The notes below the pieces were generated by a model that saw only the letters and a list, made by a program, of their open reading frames with translations, was not told where the DNA came from and did not search any database. The position numbers and the translations under genes were made by a program. A stretch of 64,000 nucleotides of DNA from an uncultured Hyphomicrobiales bacterium (GTDB lineage: Bacteria; Pseudomonadota; Alphaproteobacteria; Rhizobiales; Devosiaceae). How positions within the stretch are numbered: the first letter of the stretch is position 1; each line of letters begins with the position of its first letter. Below are positions 28,980 to 37,255 of this stretch, piece by piece. Location: assembly GCA_903828145.1 (NCBI GenBank), contig CAIKKY010000006.1:124001-188000 (forward strand), in the 5' to 3' direction.

Positions 28980-29488
28980 AGACCGCTGCCGTCAAGCCTG
29001 CGCCGGGCACCTTCACCGGGCGCCACATGCTCATCATCATCATTATGTTTTTCTCGGTGGTGATCGGGGTCAACATCTTTATGGCGGTGGTCTCGCAAAC
29101 CAGTTGGACCGGCCTTGTGGTCGATAATTCTTACGTGGCGAGCCAGGAATTCGAGGTCCGCCGCCTCGCCCATCTCAAGCAGCAGGAGGCCGGTTGGGCA
29201 CCTGCTTTCGAAATCCGCGACGGGCAGGCCATCCTGACGCTGGCTGATGGTATGGGCACCCCGGTTGACCTCGGTGCGGTCACGGTCAAGATCAACCGCG
29301 TGGTCGGCGGGCATGAGGACCAGACCCTGGCGCTCGTGCGGGGCGAGGGCGCGACCTACACCGCGCCGGTCTCGCTGGCCCCTGGCGTGTGGGAAGCGCT
29401 GGTCGACGCCCCCGCGACGGCGCTTGGTCCCTTTGATCTGCATGAACGCTTCACCCTCAAGGACGCGGTTACCGCCAAGCCCCAATGA
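28976..29488 (+). CDS. ccoH: cbb3 oxidase accessory protein CcoH/FixH
   Basis: A 170-residue protein with one N-terminal helix (about 18-40, MLIIIIMFFSVVIGVNIFMAV) then SWTGLVVDNSYVASQEF and a periplasmic domain, the FixH pattern. It is needed for oxidase assembly. It overlaps both neighbours by 4 nt (ATGA junctions). Confidence 0.92.
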   Translation: MKTAAVKPAPGTFTGRHMLIIIIMFFSVVIGVNIFMAVVSQTSWTGLVVDNSYVASQEFEVRRLAHLKQQEAGWAPAFEIRDGQAILTLADGMGTPVDLGAVTVKINRVVGGHEDQTLALVRGEGATYTAPVSLAPGVWEALVDAPATALGPFDLHERFTLKDAVTAKPQ

Positions 29489-31728
29489 CCTGCTGCATTC
29501 CGACACGCGAAGAAGTTGACCTGGTTGCAACCCAAGGCATCGAAACCGACGATGCCGCGCTGTTGACGCTTGCCCGCAGGCTGGGCGATGGCACGCGCCA
29601 GCTCGAATTCGCCGTGCCCGATGCCCATTGCGCTGCCTGCATCCGCTCAATTGAAACCGGCCTTGCGGCGCTGCCGCAGGTGAAGACGGCGCGCGTCAAC
29701 CTCACCCGCCGCCGCGTGCGCGTGGTGTTCGACCCCGATCGCGGCCCGCCCTCGGCGCTGGCTTCGGCCATCCGGCAGGCGGGCTACCACACCTATGTGC
29801 TCGATGGCTCGGACGATGGGGCCGGTGACCCGGCGCTGCGCGAACTCGTACGCGCCCTTGCGGTGGCCGGGTTTGCGGCTGGTAATATCATGCTGTTTTC
29901 CGTCTCGATCTGGTCCGGCGCCGATGCGGCGACCCGCGATCTCTTCCACTGGATTTCGGCCGCCATTGCCCTGCCGGCCATTCTCTACGCGGGCCGCATC
30001 TTTTTCCGCTCCGCCTGGCGTGCGGTCCGGGTGGGCAAGACCAATATGGATGTGCCGATCTCCATCGGTGTGATCCTCGCCACGGCGCTGTCGCTGTTTG
30101 AAACCATCCGCTCGGGTGAGCATGCCTATTTCGATGCCTCGGCAACGCTGCTGTTCTTCCTCCTCGCCGGACGCGCGCTCGATCATCTGATGCGCGAGCG
30201 GGCCCGCAGCGCCGTGACCAATCTTGCGCGCATGGCGCCACGCGGCGCGACGCGCCTTCGCGATGATGGCCAGCGCGAATACCTGCCGCTTGATGAAATT
30301 GAGCCGGGCATGATGATCGAACTGCGCGCTGGCGAACGCGTGCCGGTTGACAGCACGCTGCGCACAGGCGCGGCCAGCTTTGATTTTTCGATTGTGTCCG
30401 GGGAATCGGCCCCGGTGGAGGCCAGCGCAGGCACTGAACTGCCGGCAGGGGCGAATAATCTCGGCGGGCTTGTTGTGATCGAAGCGCGCCGCCCTTCGGC
30501 AGACTCGCTTCTTGCCCGCATGGTCGGGCTCATGGAAGCGGCCGAAGGCGCCGAGACGCGCCGCCGCCGCATTGCTGATCGGGCGGCCGCCATTTACGCG
30601 CCCGTGGTGCATACGCTCGCGGCGGCGACCTTCATCGGCTGGCTGCTGATGACGGGCGATTGGCACGCCTCGCTGCTCAACGCTGTGGCCGTGCTGATCA
30701 TCACCTGTCCCTGCGCGCTCGCTCTGGCGGTGCCGATTGTGCATGTCGTCGCCGCTGGCCGCCTGTTCGAGCGCGGTGTGCTGATGAAAGACGGGGCCGC
30801 ACTCGAACGCGCGGCCGAAATCGACTCCGTGGCTTTTGATAAAACCGGCACGCTCACCATCGGGCGGCCGCGCCTGATGCTGGCCGAGGGCGACAGCGAG
30901 GCAATTCTCGCGCTGGCCGGGCAGTTTGCCGCCCAGAGCACCCATCCGCTCTCGCGCGCCATTCAGCGCACCGTGCCGGTGTCGATCCCCACGCTCAACG
31001 CCGTTGAAGTGGCTGGGCGCGGTGTTGAGGCTGAACTCGACGGCAAAACCTGGCGCTTTGGCAATCCGCTCTGGTGCGGAGCCGCCCCCGATGCCCTGTC
31101 GACAGCGACCGAGGTCTGGCTGAGCGAGGCCGGCGAGCGCCGCGCCCGGTTCCGCTTTGAGGATACGCTGCGCCCCGATGCCACCAGCACCATTGCCGCG
31201 TTGCGGGCCATGGGCCTGCCCGTCCGGCTCCTCTCGGGCGATGCCGAAGGCCCGGTCAACGCCATCGCCGCCGAAACCGGCATTCAAGAGGCCCGCGCAC
31301 GCCTTCTGCCCGAAGATAAGGTGCAGGCCGTTGCCGAAGGCCATACGCTGATGGTCGGCGACGGGTTGAACGATGCCCCGGCGCTGAGGGCCGCGCATGT
31401 GTCGATGGCCCCGACGACGGCGGTCGATATCGGGCGCTCGGCGGCCGATTTTGTATTCACCGGCGGGGCGCTGTCGGTCATTCCCTTTGTCATCGAAACC
31501 GCGCGCCGCGCCTCCGCCATTGTCACGCAGAATCTGGTGATCGCCATTGGCTACAATGCCATTGCCGTGCCGCTCGCCATGGCCGGGCAGGTGACGCCGC
31601 TGATTGCGGCGGTGGCCATGTCCAGCTCGTCGATTATTGTGGTGCTTAACGCCATGCGGCTGCGGCTCGGCACTAAGGCCAGCCGCGACAGCGCCCACGC
31701 GGTGCTGGCGACGGAGAGCATGGCATGA
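29485..31728 (+). CDS. ccoI: Copper-translocating P-type ATPase CcoI/FixI
   Basis: A 747-residue P1B ATPase that supplies copper for cbb3 oxidase. It opens with MTCCIPTRE, followed by a heavy-metal domain with CAAC (about residues 50-53). Transmembrane metal site CPCALALAVP, phosphorylation site DKTGTLTIG, hinge GDGLNDAPAL and actuator SGESAPVE are all present. Overlaps ccoH and ccoS by 4 nt. Confidence 0.95.
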   Translation: MTCCIPTREEVDLVATQGIETDDAALLTLARRLGDGTRQLEFAVPDAHCAACIRSIETGLAALPQVKTARVNLTRRRVRVVFDPDRGPPSALASAIRQAGYHTYVLDGSDDGAGDPALRELVRALAVAGFAAGNIMLFSVSIWSGADAATRDLFHWISAAIALPAILYAGRIFFRSAWRAVRVGKTNMDVPISIGVILATALSLFETIRSGEHAYFDASATLLFFLLAGRALDHLMRERARSAVTNLARMAPRGATRLRDDGQREYLPLDEIEPGMMIELRAGERVPVDSTLRTGAASFDFSIVSGESAPVEASAGTELPAGANNLGGLVVIEARRPSADSLLARMVGLMEAAEGAETRRRRIADRAAAIYAPVVHTLAAATFIGWLLMTGDWHASLLNAVAVLIITCPCALALAVPIVHVVAAGRLFERGVLMKDGAALERAAEIDSVAFDKTGTLTIGRPRLMLAEGDSEAILALAGQFAAQSTHPLSRAIQRTVPVSIPTLNAVEVAGRGVEAELDGKTWRFGNPLWCGAAPDALSTATEVWLSEAGERRARFRFEDTLRPDATSTIAALRAMGLPVRLLSGDAEGPVNAIAAETGIQEARARLLPEDKVQAVAEGHTLMVGDGLNDAPALRAAHVSMAPTTAVDIGRSAADFVFTGGALSVIPFVIETARRASAIVTQNLVIAIGYNAIAVPLAMAGQVTPLIAAVAMSSSSIIVVLNAMRLRLGTKASRDSAHAVLATESMA

Positions 31729-31865
31729 ACGGGCTCTTGCTCCTCATCCCCATCGCCCTTGTCATGGGCGGCGCCGCGCTCATCGCCTTCCTGTGGGCGT
31801 TGAAATCGGGCCAGTATGATGATCTCGACGGTGCGGCTGAACGCATTCTCGATGACGAGGATTGA
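31725..31865 (+). CDS. ccoS: cbb3 oxidase maturation protein CcoS/FixS
   Basis: A 46-residue protein from ATG 31725 (4-nt overlap with ccoI) to TGA at 31863-31865: one transmembrane helix (LLLLIPIALVMGGAALIAFL), then WALKSGQYDDLDGAAERIL, the diagnostic CcoS tail. It is required for cofactor insertion into CcoN. Last gene of ccoGHIS. Confidence 0.93.
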   Translation: MNGLLLLIPIALVMGGAALIAFLWALKSGQYDDLDGAAERILDDED

Positions 31866-31947
31866 TCCCGGTCACGGGCGATGCGCTTCAGCCCCGCCTG
31901 TGGCCATGCAGGGTCACTTTTGCCCTGCCGTCGGTGGCCGATTTGCC

Positions 31948-31969
31948 CCCCTAGGGATATTACTAGGGG
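31948..31969. promoter_or_regulatory. Inverted repeat upstream of the fixK-like gene, candidate FixJ site
   Basis: CCCCTAG and CTAGGGG are perfect arms around GGATATTA, 81 nt before the regulator's start. The other strand contains CCCTAGTA, also found before the receiver-like gene. FixJ is the expected activator of fixK, but the sequence does not match a published FixJ site I can recall with certainty. Confidence 0.45.
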
Positions 31970-32050
31970 CCGCGCCTTAGCCGCCGACCGGAATTTCCGA
32001 CTCCTTCCTGAAGGTGCAGGGTCCGCTCATCAGAGCGAAGGGGTTACGCC

Positions 32051-32698
32051 ATGCACATCCAGTCGGGTTTCCGGGCTCCGGCCCCCCAGCAGGTCAAATC
32101 GGCCGGTGTGGGCCAGCTGCTCAACGCCATGCAGCCTGCGGCGGTGACGCTCTATGCGCCCGATGCCGAAATCTACGCCCAGGGCGACAAGGCCGGGCCG
32201 CTCTATTATGTCGAATTCGGCACAGTGCGCATCTGCCGCCTCACCGCCGATGGCCGCCGCCAGATTTCGGCCTTCCACATTGCCGGTGAGGTCTTTGGCT
32301 TCGAAGCCGCCAGTGAGCACGATTCTTTTGCCGAAAGCGTCGATGGCGCCGGCATTCGCGTGCTGCGCCCGTCCTGCGGCGAAATCCCGGCCCAGAGCCT
32401 TCTGACCCTCGCCTTGCAGAGCCTGACCCGCACCCAGCATCACCTGCTGGTTCTGGGGCGGCGCACCGCCAACGAACGCATGGCGGCCCTTCTCGTCGAT
32501 CTCAATGATCGCCAGAACGGGGCAGGGCTCGTGCATCTGCCGATGCAGCGCAATGACATTGCCGATTATCTCGGCGTGACCTTTGAAACCGTGTCGCGCA
32601 TTCTGCGGGCGCTGAAAGATCAGGGCCTGATCCGCATGAAGTCCGTCAGCGAAATCGAGCTTGCCGATCTCGATGCACTCAGCGCCATGTGCGACTAG
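32051..32698 (+). CDS. fixK: Crp/Fnr-family regulator, FixK type
   Basis: A 215-residue regulator: cyclic-nucleotide-binding fold (DAEIYAQGDKAGPLYYVEFGTVRICRL, AGEVFGFEA), a long dimer helix, and a C-terminal winged HTH with MQRNDIADYLGVTFETVSRILRALKDQGLI. The recognition helix residues E..S R match FNR-class proteins reading TTGAT boxes. The N-terminal cysteine cluster of FNR is absent, so it does not sense oxygen through an iron-sulfur centre and fits FixK, controlled by FixLJ. The likely targets in the window are the three boxes before ccoN, ccoG and the Usp operon. Confidence 0.88.
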   Translation: MHIQSGFRAPAPQQVKSAGVGQLLNAMQPAAVTLYAPDAEIYAQGDKAGPLYYVEFGTVRICRLTADGRRQISAFHIAGEVFGFEAASEHDSFAESVDGAGIRVLRPSCGEIPAQSLLTLALQSLTRTQHHLLVLGRRTANERMAALLVDLNDRQNGAGLVHLPMQRNDIADYLGVTFETVSRILRALKDQGLIRMKSVSEIELADLDALSAMCD

Positions 32699-32722
32699 GC
32701 GGGTGTGTTTCGCGCCCGGTGC

Positions 32723-33922
32723 CTAAATCCGGTTATGGCCCTCGCGCCGCAGCACCAGCCCCACGGCGCCCAGCACGGAGTCGTTTTCCGTAAACTGGCC
32801 TTTGACAATCTGCGTGCGTGAGGCGGCGTTCACATCGCGGCTTTTGACCAGCGTGTGTTTTTCATACGAGGCGCGCAGCGGGGCGAGCAGCAGTTCACCC
32901 GCCAGCGCCATACGGCCGCCGATCACGATGAGCGGCGGATTGATGATGGTGCCGATCATGCCGAGCCCGTGCCCGGCAATTTCCGCCGTATCTTCAATGA
33001 GCCGCCGACAGCCCACATCACCGCTTTCGGCCAGCAGAATCACATCATCCATGGTCATGGGCCGTCCGAACCGGCGGCTCGCGATGGCGAGATTGTCGCG
33101 GAAACTCGCATAGAGTTCGAGGCAGCCCCGGTTGCCGCAGCGGCAGAGCGGTCCATCGGGATTGATCGACATATGCCCGAACTCGCCGGCGGCCCCGGCA
33201 ATGCCGGTCATCACCCGCCCGCCCGATACAATGGCGCCGCCCACCCCGGCATCGACCTTGAACAGCACGAAGTCATCGTGGCCCTGGGCAACGCCCCAGG
33301 TCATTTCAGCCACCGCGGCACAATTGCTTTCATTGTCGACCACCACCGGGCGGTTGAACACGGGGCCAAACACATCGCGCACATCGATGCCGGCCCAGGT
33401 CGGCACCACACTGGCGCGCTGGATACGGCCATCAATCGGATTGACCGGCCCGGCAATCGCCACCCCCACGCCCATCAGCCCGGCGCGCGAAATCGCGTGG
33501 TCGCGATAGCCCTCGGTCGCGAGGTCGCGGATGATGTCCACCGCGTCGGCGGGCGAATAGTCCTCATCCATCAGCACAGATTTCTGGGCGATGATGGCGT
33601 GGGACACATCGGCGATGATGACCTTGATTTCGCGCAGCCCGATGAGCGCGCCAAGCACGGTGCCTGCTTCAGGATTGAGCGTGAGCATGGTGGCGGGGCG
33701 TCCCGCGCCGGCCGGGCGGCCTTCGGCGGCGGCCTCGACCACAACCCCCGAGCGGCGGAGGTCGGCGAGAGTCTGCGAGACAGTTGATTTCGCCAAACCG
33801 GTGAGGCGCGCCAGCTGCGCGGCCGACAGGCTGCCCCGGGCGCTGAGGCTGCGGACGATGCGGCTTGTGGGCGTGCCCGACACGTCCTCGGCCAGCAGGG
33901 TTGTCAACTCAATTTTGTTCAC
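32723..33922 (-). CDS. ROK-family transcriptional repressor of the sugar locus
   Basis: A 399-residue protein with an N-terminal winged HTH (about residues 25-65, LSAAQLARLTGLAKSTVSQTLADLRRSGVV) and a ROK sugar-binding domain with the zinc motif CRCGNRGCLELYASF and GEFGHMSINPDG. NagC/XylR-type proteins bind a sugar and release DNA. It is divergent from the ABC transporter operon, with an inverted repeat between them; it probably represses that operon and itself. Confidence 0.88.
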   Translation of the reverse strand: MNKIELTTLLAEDVSGTPTSRIVRSLSARGSLSAAQLARLTGLAKSTVSQTLADLRRSGVVVEAAAEGRPAGAGRPATMLTLNPEAGTVLGALIGLREIKVIIADVSHAIIAQKSVLMDEDYSPADAVDIIRDLATEGYRDHAISRAGLMGVGVAIAGPVNPIDGRIQRASVVPTWAGIDVRDVFGPVFNRPVVVDNESNCAAVAEMTWGVAQGHDDFVLFKVDAGVGGAIVSGGRVMTGIAGAAGEFGHMSINPDGPLCRCGNRGCLELYASFRDNLAIASRRFGRPMTMDDVILLAESGDVGCRRLIEDTAEIAGHGLGMIGTIINPPLIVIGGRMALAGELLLAPLRASYEKHTLVKSRDVNAASRTQIVKGQFTENDSVLGAVGLVLRREGHNRI

Positions 33923-33958
33923 ATGGGCCTCCCCCAGGCCGCGTTGACAAGCCGAATA

Positions 33959-33974
33959 AGTTCACCATAGAACT
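33959..33974. promoter_or_regulatory. Inverted repeat between ROK regulator and transporter operon, candidate operator
   Basis: AGTTC and GAACT flank ACCATA, overlapping a second repeat ACCAT/ATGGT (33964-33980). TTGACA at 33944-33949 upstream could be a -35 element, placing the repeat over the -10 region of the transporter promoter, a usual repressor position. Confidence 0.5.
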
Positions 33975-34071
33975 AATGGTGATGGTGCGAGAGGATGCGC
34001 ATTGTCACAGCAAAAGCGCAAGAGTTCGGTGGGTTTACGCCCACGGGCATCGCGCAAGGGAGAGAACAGAC

Positions 34072-35346
34072 ATGAAATTCACCACCAAGGCCGCGGTTAC
34101 CGCGGCCACGATGCTCACGGCTGCGCTGCTGTCGGGTACCGCTATGGCCGAACCCAAGGTGCTGATGCTGCACCAGTGGGCTACCGGTTCGGACGCTGCC
34201 TCGATTGCCAAGCTCGGTGAGATGTTCACCGCTGCCGGTGGCACCTGGGAACAGACCGCTATCGCCGGTCACACTGCCAATACGCTCGCCAAGCTGCGCG
34301 CTGACGTGGTGGCGGGCAATGCCCCGGCCGCTGTGCAGCTGAAGGGCCCGGAAATCGCTGAGTGGAATGCCACTGGCGGCACCGCCGACATGGACGAACT
34401 CGCGACGGCCGAAGGCTGGGACGCCGTGGTTGCGCCCGAACTGCTGCCGGTCATGAAGCCGGAAGGCAAGTGGGTCGCGGCGCCGATGAACATCCACCGC
34501 ATTAACTGGCTGTGGGGCAACAAGGCCGCGATGGAAGCCTCGGGCGTCACCGAGCTGCCGAAGACCTGGGCCGACTTCAACGCCGCCTGTGACAAGGCCA
34601 TTGCCGCTGGCAAGATCTGTCTGGCGCACCTGTCCGCTGACTGGACCGATGCCACCACGTTCGAAACCGTGGTCTACGGCCAGGATGCCGACCTGTTCAA
34701 GAAGGCCTTCGTTGAAGGCGACGTCGACGCGCTGCGTTCCGACGGCATGGTCAAGGCGTTCGATCAGATGCGCCTGATGGTCTCGAAGTACATGGATCCG
34801 GCGATTGCCGGCCGCGACTACGACACCGCTTCGAACATGATGGCCAATGGCGATGCGCTGTTCTTCATCATGGGCGATTGGGAAATCGGCGTGCTGAAGG
34901 CCGCTGGTCACACCCCGGGCGAAGATATCCTCTGCGCTCAGGCCCCGACCGATTGGGGCAAGCCGGGCTTCATCCTGAACTCCGACTCGGTTGTGTTCTT
35001 CAAGCAGTCGAACCCCGACTTCATCGAAGGTCAGAAGCTCCTTGCTAACCTGATCCTGTCGCCTGACTTCCAGAAGGTGTTCAACATCTCGAAGGGCTCG
35101 ATCCCGGCGCGTATGGACATCGACCTGTCTGACGGCTTCAACGCCTGCCAGCAGACCTCGCAGGCTGACCTGAAGGCCTCGATCGAAGCCGGCACGCTGG
35201 TACGCTCGATGGCGCACAACATGACCGTGCTCCAGAAGTACCGCGGCGCGATGATGGACACCATCACCGAGTTCGTGAACACCCCGGACATGTCGTCGGC
35301 TGATGCAGCCAATGCCATGGCGGACGCTGTCGAAGCTCAGATGTAA
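34072..35346 (+). CDS. Sugar ABC transporter substrate-binding protein
   Basis: A 424-residue periplasmic protein with a signal peptide (cleavage after AMA, residue 24). The mature part resembles the COG1653 family of glucose/mannose-type binding proteins: VLMLHQWATGSDAASIAKLGEMF, MNIHRINWLWGNKAAMEASG, KTWADFNAACDKA, FIMGDWEIGVLK. It binds sugar and delivers it to the two permeases encoded downstream. ATG 34072 follows GGGAGAGAA. Codon use is strongly biased to C-ending codons, consistent with high expression. A strong terminator hairpin follows. Confidence 0.9.
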   Translation: MKFTTKAAVTAATMLTAALLSGTAMAEPKVLMLHQWATGSDAASIAKLGEMFTAAGGTWEQTAIAGHTANTLAKLRADVVAGNAPAAVQLKGPEIAEWNATGGTADMDELATAEGWDAVVAPELLPVMKPEGKWVAAPMNIHRINWLWGNKAAMEASGVTELPKTWADFNAACDKAIAAGKICLAHLSADWTDATTFETVVYGQDADLFKKAFVEGDVDALRSDGMVKAFDQMRLMVSKYMDPAIAGRDYDTASNMMANGDALFFIMGDWEIGVLKAAGHTPGEDILCAQAPTDWGKPGFILNSDSVVFFKQSNPDFIEGQKLLANLILSPDFQKVFNISKGSIPARMDIDLSDGFNACQQTSQADLKASIEAGTLVRSMAHNMTVLQKYRGAMMDTITEFVNTPDMSSADAANAMADAVEAQM

Positions 35347-35353
35347 TCTACAG

Positions 35354-35390
35354 CCGGCCGCAGGATTTCCCCTGCGGCCGGTTCCTTTTT
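35354..35390 (+). terminator. Intra-operon rho-independent terminator after the binding-protein gene
   Basis: CCGGCCGCAGG and CCTGCGGCCGG form a perfect 11-bp stem with a 6-nt loop, followed by TTCCTTTTT. It begins 7 nt after the binding-protein stop and lies 20 nt before the first permease, so it should reduce transporter transcription relative to the binding protein. Confidence 0.88.
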
Positions 35391-35409
35391 CTGGCTTGAG
35401 GGGGTCGCG

Positions 35410-36336
35410 GTGAGTACGTCTGGATACGCCATTGCTGGCGGGAACTCGTTCAGGGAAAAGTTGCGTCGGTGGGTGCCTATCATGGTGCTGACACCCTCCA
35501 TGGTCGCCTCTTTTGTCTATGTCTTCCTGTTCGCAGGCTGGACCTTCTATATCTCGCTCAGCGACTCGACCCTGCTGCCGACCTATAATTTCGAAGGTCT
35601 GAAGCATTATTTCGACCTGTGGGCCAACCGCCGCTGGGGCGTGGCCTATTCCAACCTGCTGTTCTTTTCGGCGGTTTATGTCGCGACCTGCATGGCCATC
35701 GGCCTCCTGCTCGCGGTGCTGATTGACCAGAAGGTGCGCGCCGAAAGCTTCTGGCGCACCATGTTCCTGTACCCGCTCGCCGTCAGCTTCATCGTCACCG
35801 GTACCGTGTGGCAATGGCTCTACAACCCCACGAGCGGCATTGAATTCCTGGTGAAGTCCCTCGGCTTTACCGATTTCCATTTCGCCCTGACCACCGACCG
35901 CAAGAACGCCATCTGGGCGATCATCATCACCGGCATCTGGCAATCGGCCGGCTTCGCCATGGCGCTGTTCCTCGCAGGGCTGCGCTCGGTTGATGGCGAT
36001 ATCGTCAAGGCAGCGCAGATCGATGGGGCCAGCTGGTTCCGCACCTACCGCCGCGTGATCCTGCCCTCAATCGGGCCGATCTTCCTCGCCGTTGCAGTGG
36101 TTCTGTTGCAGTTCGCCATCAAGACCTTCGATCTGGCGGTGGCGCTGACCAATTCAGGCCCGGGCATTTCGACGACGTTCCCCGCGACCTATGTGTACGA
36201 TCTGATGTTCCAGCGCGGTGAAATCGGCGAAGGGGCGGCTGCCGCGATGATGATCCTCCTCGCGCTCGCCATCGTGCTCGTTCCCTATTCCCTCTACATG
36301 GTCTGGCGGAATCGCCGGGAGGCTGGTCGTGGCTGA
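35410..36336 (+). CDS. Sugar ABC transporter permease (MalF-type)
   Basis: A 308-residue inner-membrane protein with six predicted helices and the BPD-type EAA loop (KAAQIDGASWFRTYRRVILPSIGP) that docks on the ATPase. GTG start at 35410 follows GAGGGGG. It overlaps the next permease gene by 8 nt. Confidence 0.92.
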   Translation: MSTSGYAIAGGNSFREKLRRWVPIMVLTPSMVASFVYVFLFAGWTFYISLSDSTLLPTYNFEGLKHYFDLWANRRWGVAYSNLLFFSAVYVATCMAIGLLLAVLIDQKVRAESFWRTMFLYPLAVSFIVTGTVWQWLYNPTSGIEFLVKSLGFTDFHFALTTDRKNAIWAIIITGIWQSAGFAMALFLAGLRSVDGDIVKAAQIDGASWFRTYRRVILPSIGPIFLAVAVVLLQFAIKTFDLAVALTNSGPGISTTFPATYVYDLMFQRGEIGEGAAAAMMILLALAIVLVPYSLYMVWRNRREAGRG

Positions 36337-37234
36337 GGCAACGATGACAACCGCAAGCTTCGACTCCGAGGCGGCTTCCGCCAAGCGTCGACATTTCCTC
36401 GGGCGCACCGTGATCTACACGATCCTCGTGGTGTTCTCGCTCGTGTACATCCTTCCGCTCTTTGTGGTGGTGTTCAACTCGTTCCGCACCCTGCCGGAAA
36501 TCTCGCAGAACGGCCTCATCGCCTTCCCGCAGAGTTTCCGTCTCGACTCCTGGCCGCGCGCCTGGAGCGACTATTGCATCGGCGGTGCCTGCAACGGCAT
36601 GCAGCGCTACTTCTGGAATTCGGTGATGATGGTCGTTCCGGCCACCATCATTTCCACCGCGCTCGGGGCAATGAACGGCTACATTCTCTCGAAGTGGAAG
36701 TTCCGCGGCTCGGAACTGATCTTCAACCTGATGCTGCTGGGCGTGTTCATGCCGGGCCAGATCGCGCTGCTGCCGTGGGCCTTCCTGCTCGGCAAGCTCG
36801 GGCTCGCCAATTCGGTGTTCGGGCTGATCCTCGTGCACTGCATCCAGGGCATCAGTTTTACCACCCTGTTCTGCCGCAATTACTACGTCTCGATCCCCGA
36901 TGATCTCATCAAGGCCGCCCGGATCGACGGGGCCGGCTTCTGGCGGATTTTCTACAAAATCATTCTGCCGATTTCACCGCCGATCCTGATCGTGACCGTT
37001 ATCTGGCAGTTCACCGGCATCTGGAATGAGTACCTGTTTGGTGTTGTGCTCAATTCAGGCGCGCAGCAGCCGATCACGGCCGCGCTGGTGGCGCTGTCAA
37101 CCAACGGCACCAATGTGCGCGATTACGACGTGATGAGCGCCGCCGTGCTGATTGGCTCCATTCCCCCGCTGCTGGTGTATTTCTTCGGCGGCAAATACTT
37201 CGTTCGCGGCCTCACCCAGGGCGCCATCAAATAA
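36329..37234 (+). CDS. Sugar ABC transporter permease (MalG-type)
   Basis: A 301-residue six-helix permease with the EAA loop LIKAARIDGAGFWRIFYKIILP. It pairs with the preceding permease. GTG 36329 overlaps the end of the first permease gene. Confidence 0.92.
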   Translation: MAEATMTTASFDSEAASAKRRHFLGRTVIYTILVVFSLVYILPLFVVVFNSFRTLPEISQNGLIAFPQSFRLDSWPRAWSDYCIGGACNGMQRYFWNSVMMVVPATIISTALGAMNGYILSKWKFRGSELIFNLMLLGVFMPGQIALLPWAFLLGKLGLANSVFGLILVHCIQGISFTTLFCRNYYVSIPDDLIKAARIDGAGFWRIFYKIILPISPPILIVTVIWQFTGIWNEYLFGVVLNSGAQQPITAALVALSTNGTNVRDYDVMSAAVLIGSIPPLLVYFFGGKYFVRGLTQGAIK

Positions 37235-37255
37235 AGACCAGAGGCTCGTTATCCC

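Noticed and set aside
29647-31698. Very long open frames antisense to real genes (for example opposite ccoI, also 33973-35943, 50464-52854, 58529-59851)
   Set aside because: They arise from GC-rich third positions of the true genes; their translations are rich in His, Gly, Arg and Gln without domain motifs, and the sense strand encodes clear families.
33901-33950. TTGTCAA ... TTGACAA inverted pair in the ROK-transporter region
   Set aside because: The left copy lies inside the ROK coding sequence; a long-range operator is possible, but the better repeat is at 33959-33974.
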